NCBI RefSeq assembly: GCF_019097855.1
Contig: NZ_JAHRGL010000014.1
Span: forward strand, 39,883-103,882
Direction of reading: 5' to 3'
DNA: 64,000 nt
Source of the DNA: Geopseudomonas aromaticivorans
Lineage (GTDB): Bacteria > Pseudomonadota > Gammaproteobacteria > Pseudomonadales > Pseudomonadaceae
Shown here: in pieces, positions 25,973 to 33,709 of the stretch
Layout of the letters: each line of letters opens with the position of its first letter
Position numbering within the stretch: position 1 is the stretch's first letter
Program-made: the position numbers and the translations under genes
Notes under the pieces: generated by a model
What the model saw: only the letters and a program-made list of their open reading frames with translations
Database searches by the model: none
What the model was told of the DNA's origin: nothing

Positions 25973-27334
25973 ATGAGCAAGCGTCAACTGAGCCTGAATG
26001 CCTTCCTGATGGCCACCGGTCATCACATCGCCGCCTGGCGCCATCCGGACGTGCCGGCCGGCGCCGAGGTGGACTTCAAGGAGTACCTGCGGGTGGCCAG
26101 GCTCGCCGAAGCCGCCAAGTTCGATGCGCTGTTCGTCGCCGACGGCGTGGCGGTCAACCTGGAGAGTGCCGGCAGCTACGAGGTCGCCGCGCGCACCGCG
26201 CGGGCCTCCTACCTGGAGCCCTTCACCCTGCTCTCGGCGCTGGCCGCGGTGACCGAGCGCATCGGCCTGATCGGCACGGTCAGCACCAGCTTCAACGAGC
26301 CGTTCAACCTGGCGCGCAAGTTCGCCTCGCTGGACTGGATCTCCGGGGGCCGCGTCGGCTGGAACCAGGTGACTTCCAACACCCTGGCCGAGGCGCGCAA
26401 CTTCAACCGCGACGAGCATCTCGACCATGCCCTGCGCTACGAGCGCGCCGACGAGTTCCTCGACGTGGTCAAGGGCCTGTGGGACAGCTGGGAGGACGAC
26501 GCCTTCGTCCGCGACCAGGCCAGCGGCCAGTTCTTCGACTCGGCCAAGCTGCATGAGCTGAACCACCGGGGCAAGCACTTCCAGGTCAAGGGCCCGCTCA
26601 ATGTGGCGCGCTCGCCGCAGGGCTATCCGGTGCTGGTGCAGGCCGGCTCCTCCGAGGCCGGCAAGGAAATCGCCGCGCGCACCGCCGAGGCGATCTTCAC
26701 CGCCCACCAGAGCCTGGAAAGCGCCCAGGCGTTCTATGCCGACGTCAAGGGCCGCCTGGCCAGGTACGGCCGCCGTCCCGAGGAACTGAAGGTTCTCCCC
26801 GGCATCCTGCCCATCGTCGGCCGCACGGCAGAGGAGGCGCAGGCCAAGTACCAGCAGCTGCAGGAGCTGGTCCACCCGCAGGTCGGCCTGTCGCTGCTGT
26901 CCGGGATGATCGGCGCCGACCTTTCCGGCTACGACCTCGACGGCCCGGTGCCGCAGGACCTGCCGGAAACCAACGGTGGCAAGAGCCGCCAGGCGCTGCT
27001 GCTCGACCTCGCCGCGCGCGAGCAGCTGAGCATCCGCGAGCTGTACCTGCGCATCGCCGGCGCCCGCGGCCACTGGACTGTGGTCGGTAGCGCCGAGCAG
27101 ATCGCCGACCAGATCCAGCTGTGGTTCGAGAACGGCGCCGCCGACGGCTTCAACGTCATGCCGCCGTGGCTGCCGGGCGGCCTCGAGGACTTCATCGAGC
27201 TGGTGGTGCCGGAGCTGCGCCGGCGCGGGCTGTTCCGCGCGGAGTACGCCGGCACCACCCTGCGCGAGCACTTCGGCCTGGCCCGGCCGGAAAACCAGTA
27301 CGCCCTGCAGCGCCAGCAGCGCGCCGCCAGCTGA
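25973..27334 (+). CDS. DszA/NtaA/SnaA-family FMNH2-dependent monooxygenase (copy 2)
   Basis: This 453-residue paralogue of the enzyme at 22164-23525 is identical in length and close in sequence (NAFLMATGHHIAAWRHPDVP, RIGLIGTVSTSFNEPFNLARKFASLDWISGGRVGWNQVTS, NVARSPQGYPVLVQAGSS). Differences cluster around residues 55-75 and 130-145, which may change substrate choice. The start at 25973 is supported by homology and the upstream AGGGAA. The downstream gene is again a TauD-type dioxygenase, 57 bases away. A duplicated monooxygenase-dioxygenase module is inferred. Confidence 0.9.
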   Translation: MSKRQLSLNAFLMATGHHIAAWRHPDVPAGAEVDFKEYLRVARLAEAAKFDALFVADGVAVNLESAGSYEVAARTARASYLEPFTLLSALAAVTERIGLIGTVSTSFNEPFNLARKFASLDWISGGRVGWNQVTSNTLAEARNFNRDEHLDHALRYERADEFLDVVKGLWDSWEDDAFVRDQASGQFFDSAKLHELNHRGKHFQVKGPLNVARSPQGYPVLVQAGSSEAGKEIAARTAEAIFTAHQSLESAQAFYADVKGRLARYGRRPEELKVLPGILPIVGRTAEEAQAKYQQLQELVHPQVGLSLLSGMIGADLSGYDLDGPVPQDLPETNGGKSRQALLLDLAAREQLSIRELYLRIAGARGHWTVVGSAEQIADQIQLWFENGAADGFNVMPPWLPGGLEDFIELVVPELRRRGLFRAEYAGTTLREHFGLARPENQYALQRQQRAAS

Positions 27335-27391
27335 AAGCCCACCTTCGCTTTGCCAACAAGATCGGCGGCATCACCGCCAGGGAGAACCGAC

Positions 27392-28306
27392 ATGAGCCTG
27401 AACATCCAACCCATCACCGGCCGCATCGGCGCCACCGTCAGCGGCGTGCGCGTGACCGACCTGTCCGACGCGCAGTTCGCCGAGCTGCAGCAGGCGCTGC
27501 TCAAGCACAAGGCGCTGTTCTTCCCGCAACAGCACCTTTCCGACGCCGAGCAGGAAGCCTTCGCCAGCCGCTTCGGCGACCTGGTGGTGCACCCGACCAC
27601 GCCCTCGGAAGCCAACACCGCCGGCATCCTCGAGGTGGACTCCGAGCGCTCGCGCGCCAACTCCTGGCATACCGACATCAGCTTCGTGGTCGACTACCCG
27701 AAGATCACCTTCCTGCGCGGCGAGGTGATCCCCGAGTTCGGCGGCGACACCGTGTTCGCCAATACCGTCAGCGCCTACCAGCACCTGCCCGCGCCGCTCA
27801 AGCAGCTGGCCGACAGCCTGTGGGTGCGCCACACCAACGACTACGACTACGCGGCGCCCAAGCAGATCGAGGCGGTGGCCAACAAGCGCTTCCGCGAGCA
27901 ATTCACCTCCACCGTCTACGAGAGCGAGCACCCGCTGGTGCGCGTGCATCCGGAAACCGGCGAGAAGGCGCTGCTGCTCGGCCACTTCGCCGACCGCATC
28001 GTCGGTCTCAACTCGCGCGACTCGCGGGCGCTGCTCGACCTGTTCCAGGCGCACATCGTCAGCCTGGAGAACATCGTGCGCTGGCGCTGGAGCCAGGGCG
28101 ACCTGGCGGTGTGGGACAACCGCGCCACCCAGCACATCGCCGTCGACGACTACGGCAGCGCCCGGCGCATCGTGCGCCGCAGCACCGTGCACGGCGAGAT
28201 CCCGGTGTCGGTCAGCGGCGAGAGCAGCCGCGCGATCAAGCCGAGCGCCGACACCCGCACCCCGCTGACCGAGGCGGACAAGCCGGCGCTGCAGAAGGCC
28301 GGCTGA
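27392..28306 (+). CDS. TauD-type alpha-ketoglutarate dioxygenase (copy 2)
   Basis: This 304-residue Fe(II)/2-oxoglutarate dioxygenase has the triad H93, D95 (WHTDIS) and H248 (NRATQH), and R259 or R262 near the C-terminus for 2-oxoglutarate. VRVTDLSDAQFAEL and ALFFPQQHLSDAEQ mark the family. It lacks about 12 N-terminal residues of copy 1 and is clearly divergent from it, more so than the two monooxygenases are from each other. The start at 27392 has a GGGAGAAC ribosome site. Likely role: oxygenative release of sulfite or sulfate from an organosulfur substrate. Confidence 0.92.
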   Translation: MSLNIQPITGRIGATVSGVRVTDLSDAQFAELQQALLKHKALFFPQQHLSDAEQEAFASRFGDLVVHPTTPSEANTAGILEVDSERSRANSWHTDISFVVDYPKITFLRGEVIPEFGGDTVFANTVSAYQHLPAPLKQLADSLWVRHTNDYDYAAPKQIEAVANKRFREQFTSTVYESEHPLVRVHPETGEKALLLGHFADRIVGLNSRDSRALLDLFQAHIVSLENIVRWRWSQGDLAVWDNRATQHIAVDDYGSARRIVRRSTVHGEIPVSVSGESSRAIKPSADTRTPLTEADKPALQKAG

Positions 28307-28449
28307 GGCGCAACCTGGACAGCGGCGCAGGGAGGCGCCGAGGCAGGAAGCCAACCCGTGCCGGCCGGCGCGCAAGGGACGCGCCCCGGCCGCCCCCCTT
28401 CACCCGGATGGCCCGCCCGCGGCGGGCCGTCCTGTTTGCGAGGTACTCC

Positions 28450-29070
28450 ATGAGCGTTCTCTACGTTGCCCCCGGCGCCTGCTCGCTGGCCGCCCACAGC
28501 CTGGTCCACGAGCTGCAGCTGCCGATTCAGGTCGAGGTGGTCGCCCTGCGCACCCCCGATTCGCCGATCCACCGCATCAACCCGCTGGGCCGCGTGCCGG
28601 CGCTGTCGCTCGACGACGGCACGCTGATCACCGAGAACAGCGCGATCCTGCCCTACCTGGCCGACCTCAACCCCGAGGCCGGGCTGTTCGCCCCGGCGGG
28701 CAGCGCCGAGCGGGGGCAGATCCAGAGCTGGATCGGCTACCTGACCTCGGAAGTGCATGTCGGCGGCTTCCGCCCGCTCAACCGTCCGGAGCGCTACTCG
28801 GCCGACGTTGCCGCCCATCCCGGCATCCGCGCCCAGGCCGCCGAGCAGCTGCACCAAGCGCTGGCGCATATCGACCGCCACCTCGAAGGCCGCCCGTGGC
28901 TGGTGGGCGAGCGCTACAGCATCGCCGACGCCTACCTCGGCGTGTTCGCCGGCTGGCTGCCGCGCCTGGGCGAGCGCTTCACCGACCTGCACAACCTGGC
29001 CCGCGCCCGCGAGGCGTTCCAGTCCCGCGCGGCGACGCAGCGAGCGCTGGCCGCCGAAGCGCTACGCTGA
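28450..29070 (+). CDS. Glutathione S-transferase family protein
   Basis: This 206-residue protein has an N-terminal thioredoxin-like domain (MSVLYVAPGACSLAAHSLVHELQ; the cis-proline segment GRVPALSLDDGTLITENSAIL) and an all-helical C-terminal domain with WLVGERYSIADAYLGVFAGW. The CS pair at residues 11-12 sits where beta/theta-class GSTs have the catalytic residue. It may handle electrophiles or thiol adducts from organosulfur metabolism. It is 143 bases after the second dioxygenase and may belong to that unit. Confidence 0.88.
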   Translation: MSVLYVAPGACSLAAHSLVHELQLPIQVEVVALRTPDSPIHRINPLGRVPALSLDDGTLITENSAILPYLADLNPEAGLFAPAGSAERGQIQSWIGYLTSEVHVGGFRPLNRPERYSADVAAHPGIRAQAAEQLHQALAHIDRHLEGRPWLVGERYSIADAYLGVFAGWLPRLGERFTDLHNLARAREAFQSRAATQRALAAEALR

Positions 29071-29178
29071 GTTCACCGTCCGCGCTCGACTCTCCCGGCT
29101 CCTGCCGCCCGCGTGCTGCAGGAGCCTTGGCTTATCGAGTACCCTGATTTTCTGTCCTTCTCTCCACCGGAGCCCCCG

Positions 29179-30219
29179 ATGATCTACCGCCCCCTCGGCA
29201 CCACCGACCTCCAGGTCAGCGCGCTGGCGCTCGGCACCATGACCTGGGGCGAACAGAACACTGAGGCCGAAGCCTTCGAGCAGATCCGCCGCGCCCAGGC
29301 CGCCGGGATCACCTTCATCGATACCGCCGAGATGTACCCGGTGCCGCCGAAGGCGGAGACCTCCGGCGCCACCGAGACCATCATCGGCAACTACTTCCGG
29401 CGCCATGGCGGGCGCAGCGACTGGATCCTCGCCAGCAAGGCGGCGGCGCCGGGCAACGGCATCAGCCACATCCGCGGCGGGCGCAACCACTTCGACCGCG
29501 CCAACCTGATCGCCGCGGTGGACGGCAGCCTCCAGCGCCTGCAGACCGACTACATCGACCTCTACCAGCTGCACTGGCCGGACCGGCAGACCAACTTCTT
29601 CGGCCAGCTCGGCTACCAGCACGACCCGGACGCGCACATCACGCCGATCGAGGAGACCCTGGAAGTGCTCGACGGCCTGGTGAAGAGCGGCAAGATCCGC
29701 CACATCGGCCTGTCCAACGAAACGCCGTGGGGCGTGCAGCGCTTCCTGCACCTGGCCGCGACCCGTGGCTGGCCGCGCGTGGCGTCGATCCAGAATCCCT
29801 ACAACCTGCTCAACCGCAGCTTCGAGGTGGGCCTGGCGGAAATCGCCATCCGCGAGCAGGTCGGCCTGCTGGCCTACTCGCCGCTGGCCTTCGGCCTGCT
29901 GTCCGGCAAGTACGAGAACGGCGCGCAGCCGGCCAAGGCACGACTGACCCTGTTCGAGCGCTTCCAGCGCTACAACAACCCGCAGGCGCGCCGCGCCGCC
30001 AGCGCCTATGTCGCCCTGGCCCGCGAGCACGGCGTCGACCCGGCGCAGCTGGCGCTGGCCTACGTTACCCGCCAGCCGTTCGTGACCAGCAACATCCTCG
30101 GCGCCACCAGCCTCGCCCAGCTGGACAGCAACCTGGCCAGCCTCGAGCTGACCCTCAGCGACGAGCTGCTGGCCGGCATCGAGCGCATCCATACCGAGCA
30201 GCCCAACCCGGCGCCCTGA
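29179..30219 (+). CDS. tas: Aldo/keto reductase, Tas-like
   Basis: This 346-residue NADP(H)-dependent aldo/keto reductase has the same length and layout as E. coli Tas. The catalytic tyrosine is in FIDTAEMYPVPP and the lysine in WILASKAA; the coenzyme-binding end is seen in YVTRQPFVTSNILGATSLAQLDSN. It should reduce aldehydes or ketones; alkanesulfonate monooxygenases release aldehydes, so a clean-up role is possible but unproven. The ATG at 29179 is used; the frame is open to 29113. Confidence 0.88.
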   Translation: MIYRPLGTTDLQVSALALGTMTWGEQNTEAEAFEQIRRAQAAGITFIDTAEMYPVPPKAETSGATETIIGNYFRRHGGRSDWILASKAAAPGNGISHIRGGRNHFDRANLIAAVDGSLQRLQTDYIDLYQLHWPDRQTNFFGQLGYQHDPDAHITPIEETLEVLDGLVKSGKIRHIGLSNETPWGVQRFLHLAATRGWPRVASIQNPYNLLNRSFEVGLAEIAIREQVGLLAYSPLAFGLLSGKYENGAQPAKARLTLFERFQRYNNPQARRAASAYVALAREHGVDPAQLALAYVTRQPFVTSNILGATSLAQLDSNLASLELTLSDELLAGIERIHTEQPNPAP

Positions 30220-30275
30220 GCCCATCTCCGGAGCGGTTGGCGCCGCTCCGACCTTCTTCCTGTCGAGGCGACGTC

Positions 30276-30644
30276 ATGTCCGAGCTCAACGATCCCCGGG
30301 TGTTCTTCGCCGCCGAGCGCACGCTGCTGGCGTGGAACCGCACCAGCCTGGCGCTGATGGCCTTCGGCTTCGTCATCGAGCGCTTCGGCCTGTTCATGCA
30401 CCTGATCCTGCGCCCCGGCGATGCCCAGCTGCAGCGCGGCGTGTCGTTCTGGATCGGCCTGGGCTTCCTGCTGCTGGGCGCCGCGGTGGCGGTGAGTTCG
30501 TCCTGGCAGTACCGCAAGGTGGTCAGGACCCTCAAGCCGATCGAGATCCCCACGGGCTACAGCGTCAACGCCGGCCCGTTGATCAACCTGCTGGTCGCGG
30601 CGCTGGGGCTGGGTCTGCTGGGCATCCTGTTCGCTGGCGTCTGA
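30276..30644 (+). CDS. DUF202 (YidH-like) inner-membrane protein
   Basis: This 122-residue protein has three predicted membrane segments (LALMAFGFVIERFGLFMHLIL, SFWIGLGFLLLGAAVAVSSS, LINLLVAALGLGLLGILFAGV) and the DUF202 signature FFAAERTLLAWNRTSLALMAFGF. Function is unknown. It is 56 bases after the aldo/keto reductase gene and may be co-transcribed. The start at 30276 is the only ATG before the conserved part. Confidence 0.85.
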   Translation: MSELNDPRVFFAAERTLLAWNRTSLALMAFGFVIERFGLFMHLILRPGDAQLQRGVSFWIGLGFLLLGAAVAVSSSWQYRKVVRTLKPIEIPTGYSVNAGPLINLLVAALGLGLLGILFAGV

Positions 30645-30703
30645 AGGCGTGAGAGGCGCATGGCAGAGCGGGCGGCGGCCGCCGGAAGGTGGGTCGCCGG
30701 CAA

Positions 30704-30760
30704 ATATGCATATAACCAAATGCGTTAAAAGAATATTTCAACCTGCTACATAATGCATAT
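30704..30760 (+). promoter_or_regulatory. AT-rich control region with ATGCATAT repeats
   Basis: ATGCATAT occurs at 30706-30713 and again at 30753-30760, 47 bases apart, flanking AAAAGAATATTT. The region is strikingly AT-rich and lies 115-170 bases before the lone binding-protein gene. It is probably its promoter and operator; the regulator is unknown. Confidence 0.45.
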
Positions 30761-30874
30761 CTGAGCCGCGCCATACGGCCGGCGTCAAGGATGCAGTGAG
30801 TACCCGCAGGGATGGGCAAGACCGCCATCCGCGGCTGCGGTTCGCTCACCAACATTGGAGCAGGAGTGTAGGCA

Positions 30875-31927
30875 ATGATGAAACGGACGCTGTTGGCGCT
30901 GGGCCTGGGCATCGGTCTGGGAGCCAGTCTGGCGCAGGCGCAGGAAGACGTGGTGCGGGTGTATGGCTGGCAGGGCCGGCTGGCTCCCGGGGTGATCGAG
31001 GACTTCCAGAAGCAGACCGGCATCCGCGTCGAGTCCGCGACCTACGCGTCGGGCGAGGACATGCTCGCCGGCGTCCGCTACGACGTGGTCTTTCCCACCC
31101 ATTTCCAGCTGCCGGCACTGCTCGCCGAGAAGCGTCTGCAGCCGCTGGATCCGGCCCGGCTGCCCAACCTGGCGCAGGTCAACCCCGACCTGCTGGCGGT
31201 CCTGAGCAGTTTCGACGAGAACAACCGTTACGCGGTGCCTTATCTGTGGGGGACCGTCGGCCTGGCGCTGAACGCGCCCAAGGTGGTCGAGACCCTGGGC
31301 GCCGAGCCCGAGGACAGCTGGAGCCTGCTGTTCGATGCGAAGAACAGCGGGCGGCTGGCCAAGTGCGGCATCGGCCTGCTCGATGCGCGTCTGGAGGCGG
31401 TGTCGCTGCTGCTCAACTACAAGGGCGAGAGCCTGGCCCACAGCAGCAAGCGGGAGATCTACCAGGCCGGCGAGGATCTGTCCGCCCTGCGCGACCAGGC
31501 GGCCAGCTTCGGCAACGCGTCCTACGTCGAGGCGCTGGCCGACGGCCGGCTGTGCATGGCCCTGGCGTGGAGCGGGCATGTGCTGAAGGCCAGTGCGGCG
31601 GGCGCACCGCTGCGCTTTGTCACCCCGAAGGAGGGCGCGCTGATCTTCATCGACACCATGGCGATCCCGCGCCAGGCCGAGCACGTCGAGGCGGCACATC
31701 GCTTCATCGACTACCTCGCCAGTGCCGCGGCCAATACCCGCACCGCCCGCGAGACGCGCTTCTATCCGGTCTCGCGTCCCGATGCGCCGGCCATGACCCA
31801 GCTGGCCAGCGAGCATCCGGAGCTGGTGGTCTCCAGCGAGCAGCGGCGCAAGTTCTACTATCTCGAGGCGCTGGATCCGGCCAGAAAGAACCTGGTGGAC
31901 GCCTCCTGGTCGCTGCTGCAGCGCTGA
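30875..31927 (+). CDS. Lone extracellular solute-binding protein, PotF/PotD-like
   Basis: This 350-residue periplasmic protein has a signal peptide (MMKRTLLALGLGIGLGASLAQA) and the spermidine/putrescine-binding fold (VVRVYGWQGRLAPGVIEDFQKQTGIRVESATYASGEDMLAG; YAVPYLWGTVGLALN; FIDTMAIPRQAEHVEAAHRFIDYL). No permease or ATPase is next to it. The ligand is unknown and polyamines are only one possibility. Its AT-rich leader resembles those of sulfur genes nearby, and the next gene is a degenerate SfnR paralogue. The second codon is also ATG, so the start could be 30878. Confidence 0.85.
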   Translation: MMKRTLLALGLGIGLGASLAQAQEDVVRVYGWQGRLAPGVIEDFQKQTGIRVESATYASGEDMLAGVRYDVVFPTHFQLPALLAEKRLQPLDPARLPNLAQVNPDLLAVLSSFDENNRYAVPYLWGTVGLALNAPKVVETLGAEPEDSWSLLFDAKNSGRLAKCGIGLLDARLEAVSLLLNYKGESLAHSSKREIYQAGEDLSALRDQAASFGNASYVEALADGRLCMALAWSGHVLKASAAGAPLRFVTPKEGALIFIDTMAIPRQAEHVEAAHRFIDYLASAAANTRTARETRFYPVSRPDAPAMTQLASEHPELVVSSEQRRKFYYLEALDPARKNLVDASWSLLQR

Positions 31928-32005
31928 ACCGCGGGGGCCGGCGGGCGGTGCCGCTGGCCGGCCCGCCGCCGGCGCCGGGACTGCGGCCTGACGCCTGGCG
32001 GCGCG

Positions 32006-32836
32006 CTAGACGGCGGGCGCCAGCGGCAGATTGAGGTGCTGCGGCGCGATGCTGTCGCTGCACACCAGCAGGGCGAAGTGGATGACGCTTTCCAGCTCGC
32101 GGGTATTGCCGGGCCAGGCATAGGCTTCGAGCACGCGCTGCGCCTGGGCGTCGAGCACCGGCGGCGCCAGGCCGAGACGCTGGGCGTACATGCCGAGGAA
32201 GTAGCCGGCCATCGGCAGGATGTCGCCCGGCCGCTCGCGCAGCGGCGGCAGCAACAGGTGGCCATCGTCCAGGTAGCGCAGCAGGCGGGCGTCGAACTTG
32301 CCGACCGCCGCGGCGCGGGTCAGGTCGAAGCTGGTGGCGGCGACCAGGCGCACATCCACCGGGCTCGCCTCGCGGGCGCCGACGCGCAGCACCTCGCGGG
32401 TTTCCAGCGCGCGCAGCAGCTTGCCCTGCAGGGTCAGCGGCAGGTCGCCGATTTCGTCCAGGTACAGGGTGCCGCCGTGGGCCGAGCCAAACCAGCCGGC
32501 GCGGCTGCTGGCCGAGCCGTTGTAGACGCCCGGCGCGTGGCCGAACAGCTCGGCCTCGGCATGCTGCGGGCTGAGGCTGGCGCAGTTGAGGGCGACGAAC
32601 AGCCCGGCGCGGCCGCTGGAGCGGTGGATGTGGCGGGCCAGCAGCTCCTTGCCGGTGCCGGTCTCGCCGTGGATCAGCACCGGCGGATGGGCGGGGGCGA
32701 GGCGTTCGACTTCCTCGTACAGCTGGCGCGAACGCGGGTCGACGAACATTAGCGCCTTGGCGCGGATGCTCAGCGGGCTGCGCTCGGCGTCGGCGAAGGT
32801 CAGCACGGGCTGGACGAGGGGATTGTGCGGACTCAT
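32006..32836 (-). CDS. Degenerate SfnR-like AAA+ protein without GAFTGA or HTH
   Basis: This 276-residue protein is a sigma-54-activator AAA+ domain. Walker A GETGTGKE (57-64) and Walker B GGTLYLDEIGD (121-131) are intact, but the sigma-54 contact loop GAFTGA reads GVYNGS (103-108). The arginine-finger region is altered (LLRYLDDGHLLL instead of LYYRLN), and the protein stops right after the AAA+ lid with no helix-turn-helix. The frame is intact, so it is not a simple pseudogene. It probably cannot activate sigma-54 and may instead bind SfnR or another activator and tune it. The start at 32836 (MSPHNPLVQP) fits homology. Confidence 0.85.
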   Translation of the reverse strand: MSPHNPLVQPVLTFADAERSPLSIRAKALMFVDPRSRQLYEEVERLAPAHPPVLIHGETGTGKELLARHIHRSSGRAGLFVALNCASLSPQHAEAELFGHAPGVYNGSASSRAGWFGSAHGGTLYLDEIGDLPLTLQGKLLRALETREVLRVGAREASPVDVRLVAATSFDLTRAAAVGKFDARLLRYLDDGHLLLPPLRERPGDILPMAGYFLGMYAQRLGLAPPVLDAQAQRVLEAYAWPGNTRELESVIHFALLVCSDSIAPQHLNLPLAPAV

Positions 32837-32916
32837 GGCAGGCTCCGCGCCGGAGCCTGGCTCCGGTCGCTCAGAGGAATTCGGCGTCCGCCGCCGGGCG
32901 GTGCGGGGACAGGTGC

Positions 32917-33498
32917 TCAGGCCAGGCGGCGGGCATGTTGTTCGATCAGGTTCTGCAGGCGGTACAGGTAGGCGAAGCCCTGCTCCCAGCGACAGTGCCC
33001 GGACTTGACGTTGATGTGCCCGGCGCCGGCCAGCAGCACCGGTTCGGCGCCCCACTGGCGGGCCAGCTCGAGCGCCCGCGCCGGCGTGGCGGCGGGGTCG
33101 TTGTCCGAGCCGACCAGCAGGCTGGGGAAGGGCAGCAGTTGCGTCGGCATCGGCGCGAAGTTCTGCAGCTCCGCCGGGCAGCCGGGGCGCTCGACATCCG
33201 CCGGCGCCACCAGCAGCGCGCCCTTGACCTTGGCCAGCAGCGCCGGCGCGGCCTGGGCGGCCCAGTGGGCGAGGGTCACGCAGCCCAGGCTGTGCGCCAC
33301 CAGGATCAGCCGGCCGGGGGCGGCGACGATATGCCGCTCCAAGGTGGCCACCCAGTCCGCGCGCTGCGGCGTCTGCCAGTCGCGCTGCTCGGCCCGGCTG
33401 GCGTCCGGCAGGCTGCGCTGCCAGTGGCTCTGCCAGTGCTCGGCGGGCGAGCCCTGCCAGCCCGGCAGGATCAGGTAGTGGATGGCGTGGCTGCGCAT
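32917..33498 (-). CDS. RBBP9/YdeN-family serine hydrolase
   Basis: This 193-residue alpha/beta hydrolase has the nucleophile motif HSLGC (VAHSLGCVTLAHW), an acidic residue in LLVGSDNDP and histidine in AGHINVKSG, matching the RBBP9/YdeN fold with YLILPGWQGSPAEHWQ at the N-terminus. The start MRSHAIHYL at 33498 is preferred; the frame runs to 33531. It lies upstream of the degenerate SfnR-like gene on the same strand with an 80-base gap and behind an AT-rich promoter block. Substrate unknown. Confidence 0.85.
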   Translation of the reverse strand: MRSHAIHYLILPGWQGSPAEHWQSHWQRSLPDASRAEQRDWQTPQRADWVATLERHIVAAPGRLILVAHSLGCVTLAHWAAQAAPALLAKVKGALLVAPADVERPGCPAELQNFAPMPTQLLPFPSLLVGSDNDPAATPARALELARQWGAEPVLLAGAGHINVKSGHCRWEQGFAYLYRLQNLIEQHARRLA

Positions 33499-33550
33499 GC
33501 GCGGACCCTCGGCAGGTGACGTATGGCGCACAGTGTAGGAGGCGAATTCT

Positions 33551-33590
33551 GATCTGTTAAGGAATAAGAAATTATTTATTTATAACTTGT
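33551..33590 (-). promoter_or_regulatory. AT-rich promoter block for the hydrolase / SfnR-like pair
   Basis: A 40-base AT-rich stretch with GTTAAGGAATAAGAAATT and TTATTTATAAC lies 53-92 bases upstream of the hydrolase start. It shares the AAGAAT/GAATAA theme of the other AT-rich blocks before sulfur genes, suggesting the same regulator. Confidence 0.4.
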
Positions 33591-33603
33591 ATGGCTTTGC
33601 ATC

Positions 33604-33619
33604 TGTGATGTGCATCACA
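33604..33619. promoter_or_regulatory. Perfect CRP/Vfr-type palindrome upstream of siaA
   Basis: TGTGATGTGCATCACA is an exact TGTGA-N6-TCACA palindrome, the core of CRP sites and close to the Vfr site of Pseudomonas. It is 91-106 bases before the siaA ATG. It suggests cAMP-Vfr control of the siaABCD operon, or of the divergent hydrolase gene. Confidence 0.65.
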
Positions 33620-33709
33620 TCCGGAGTGTCTACCTCCCCGCAAACCCTGCGGCATTGCACAATGCCGGTTTGCTCTCGCGAGGACGCAACCCGCGACAGG
33701 GAGTTAGGC

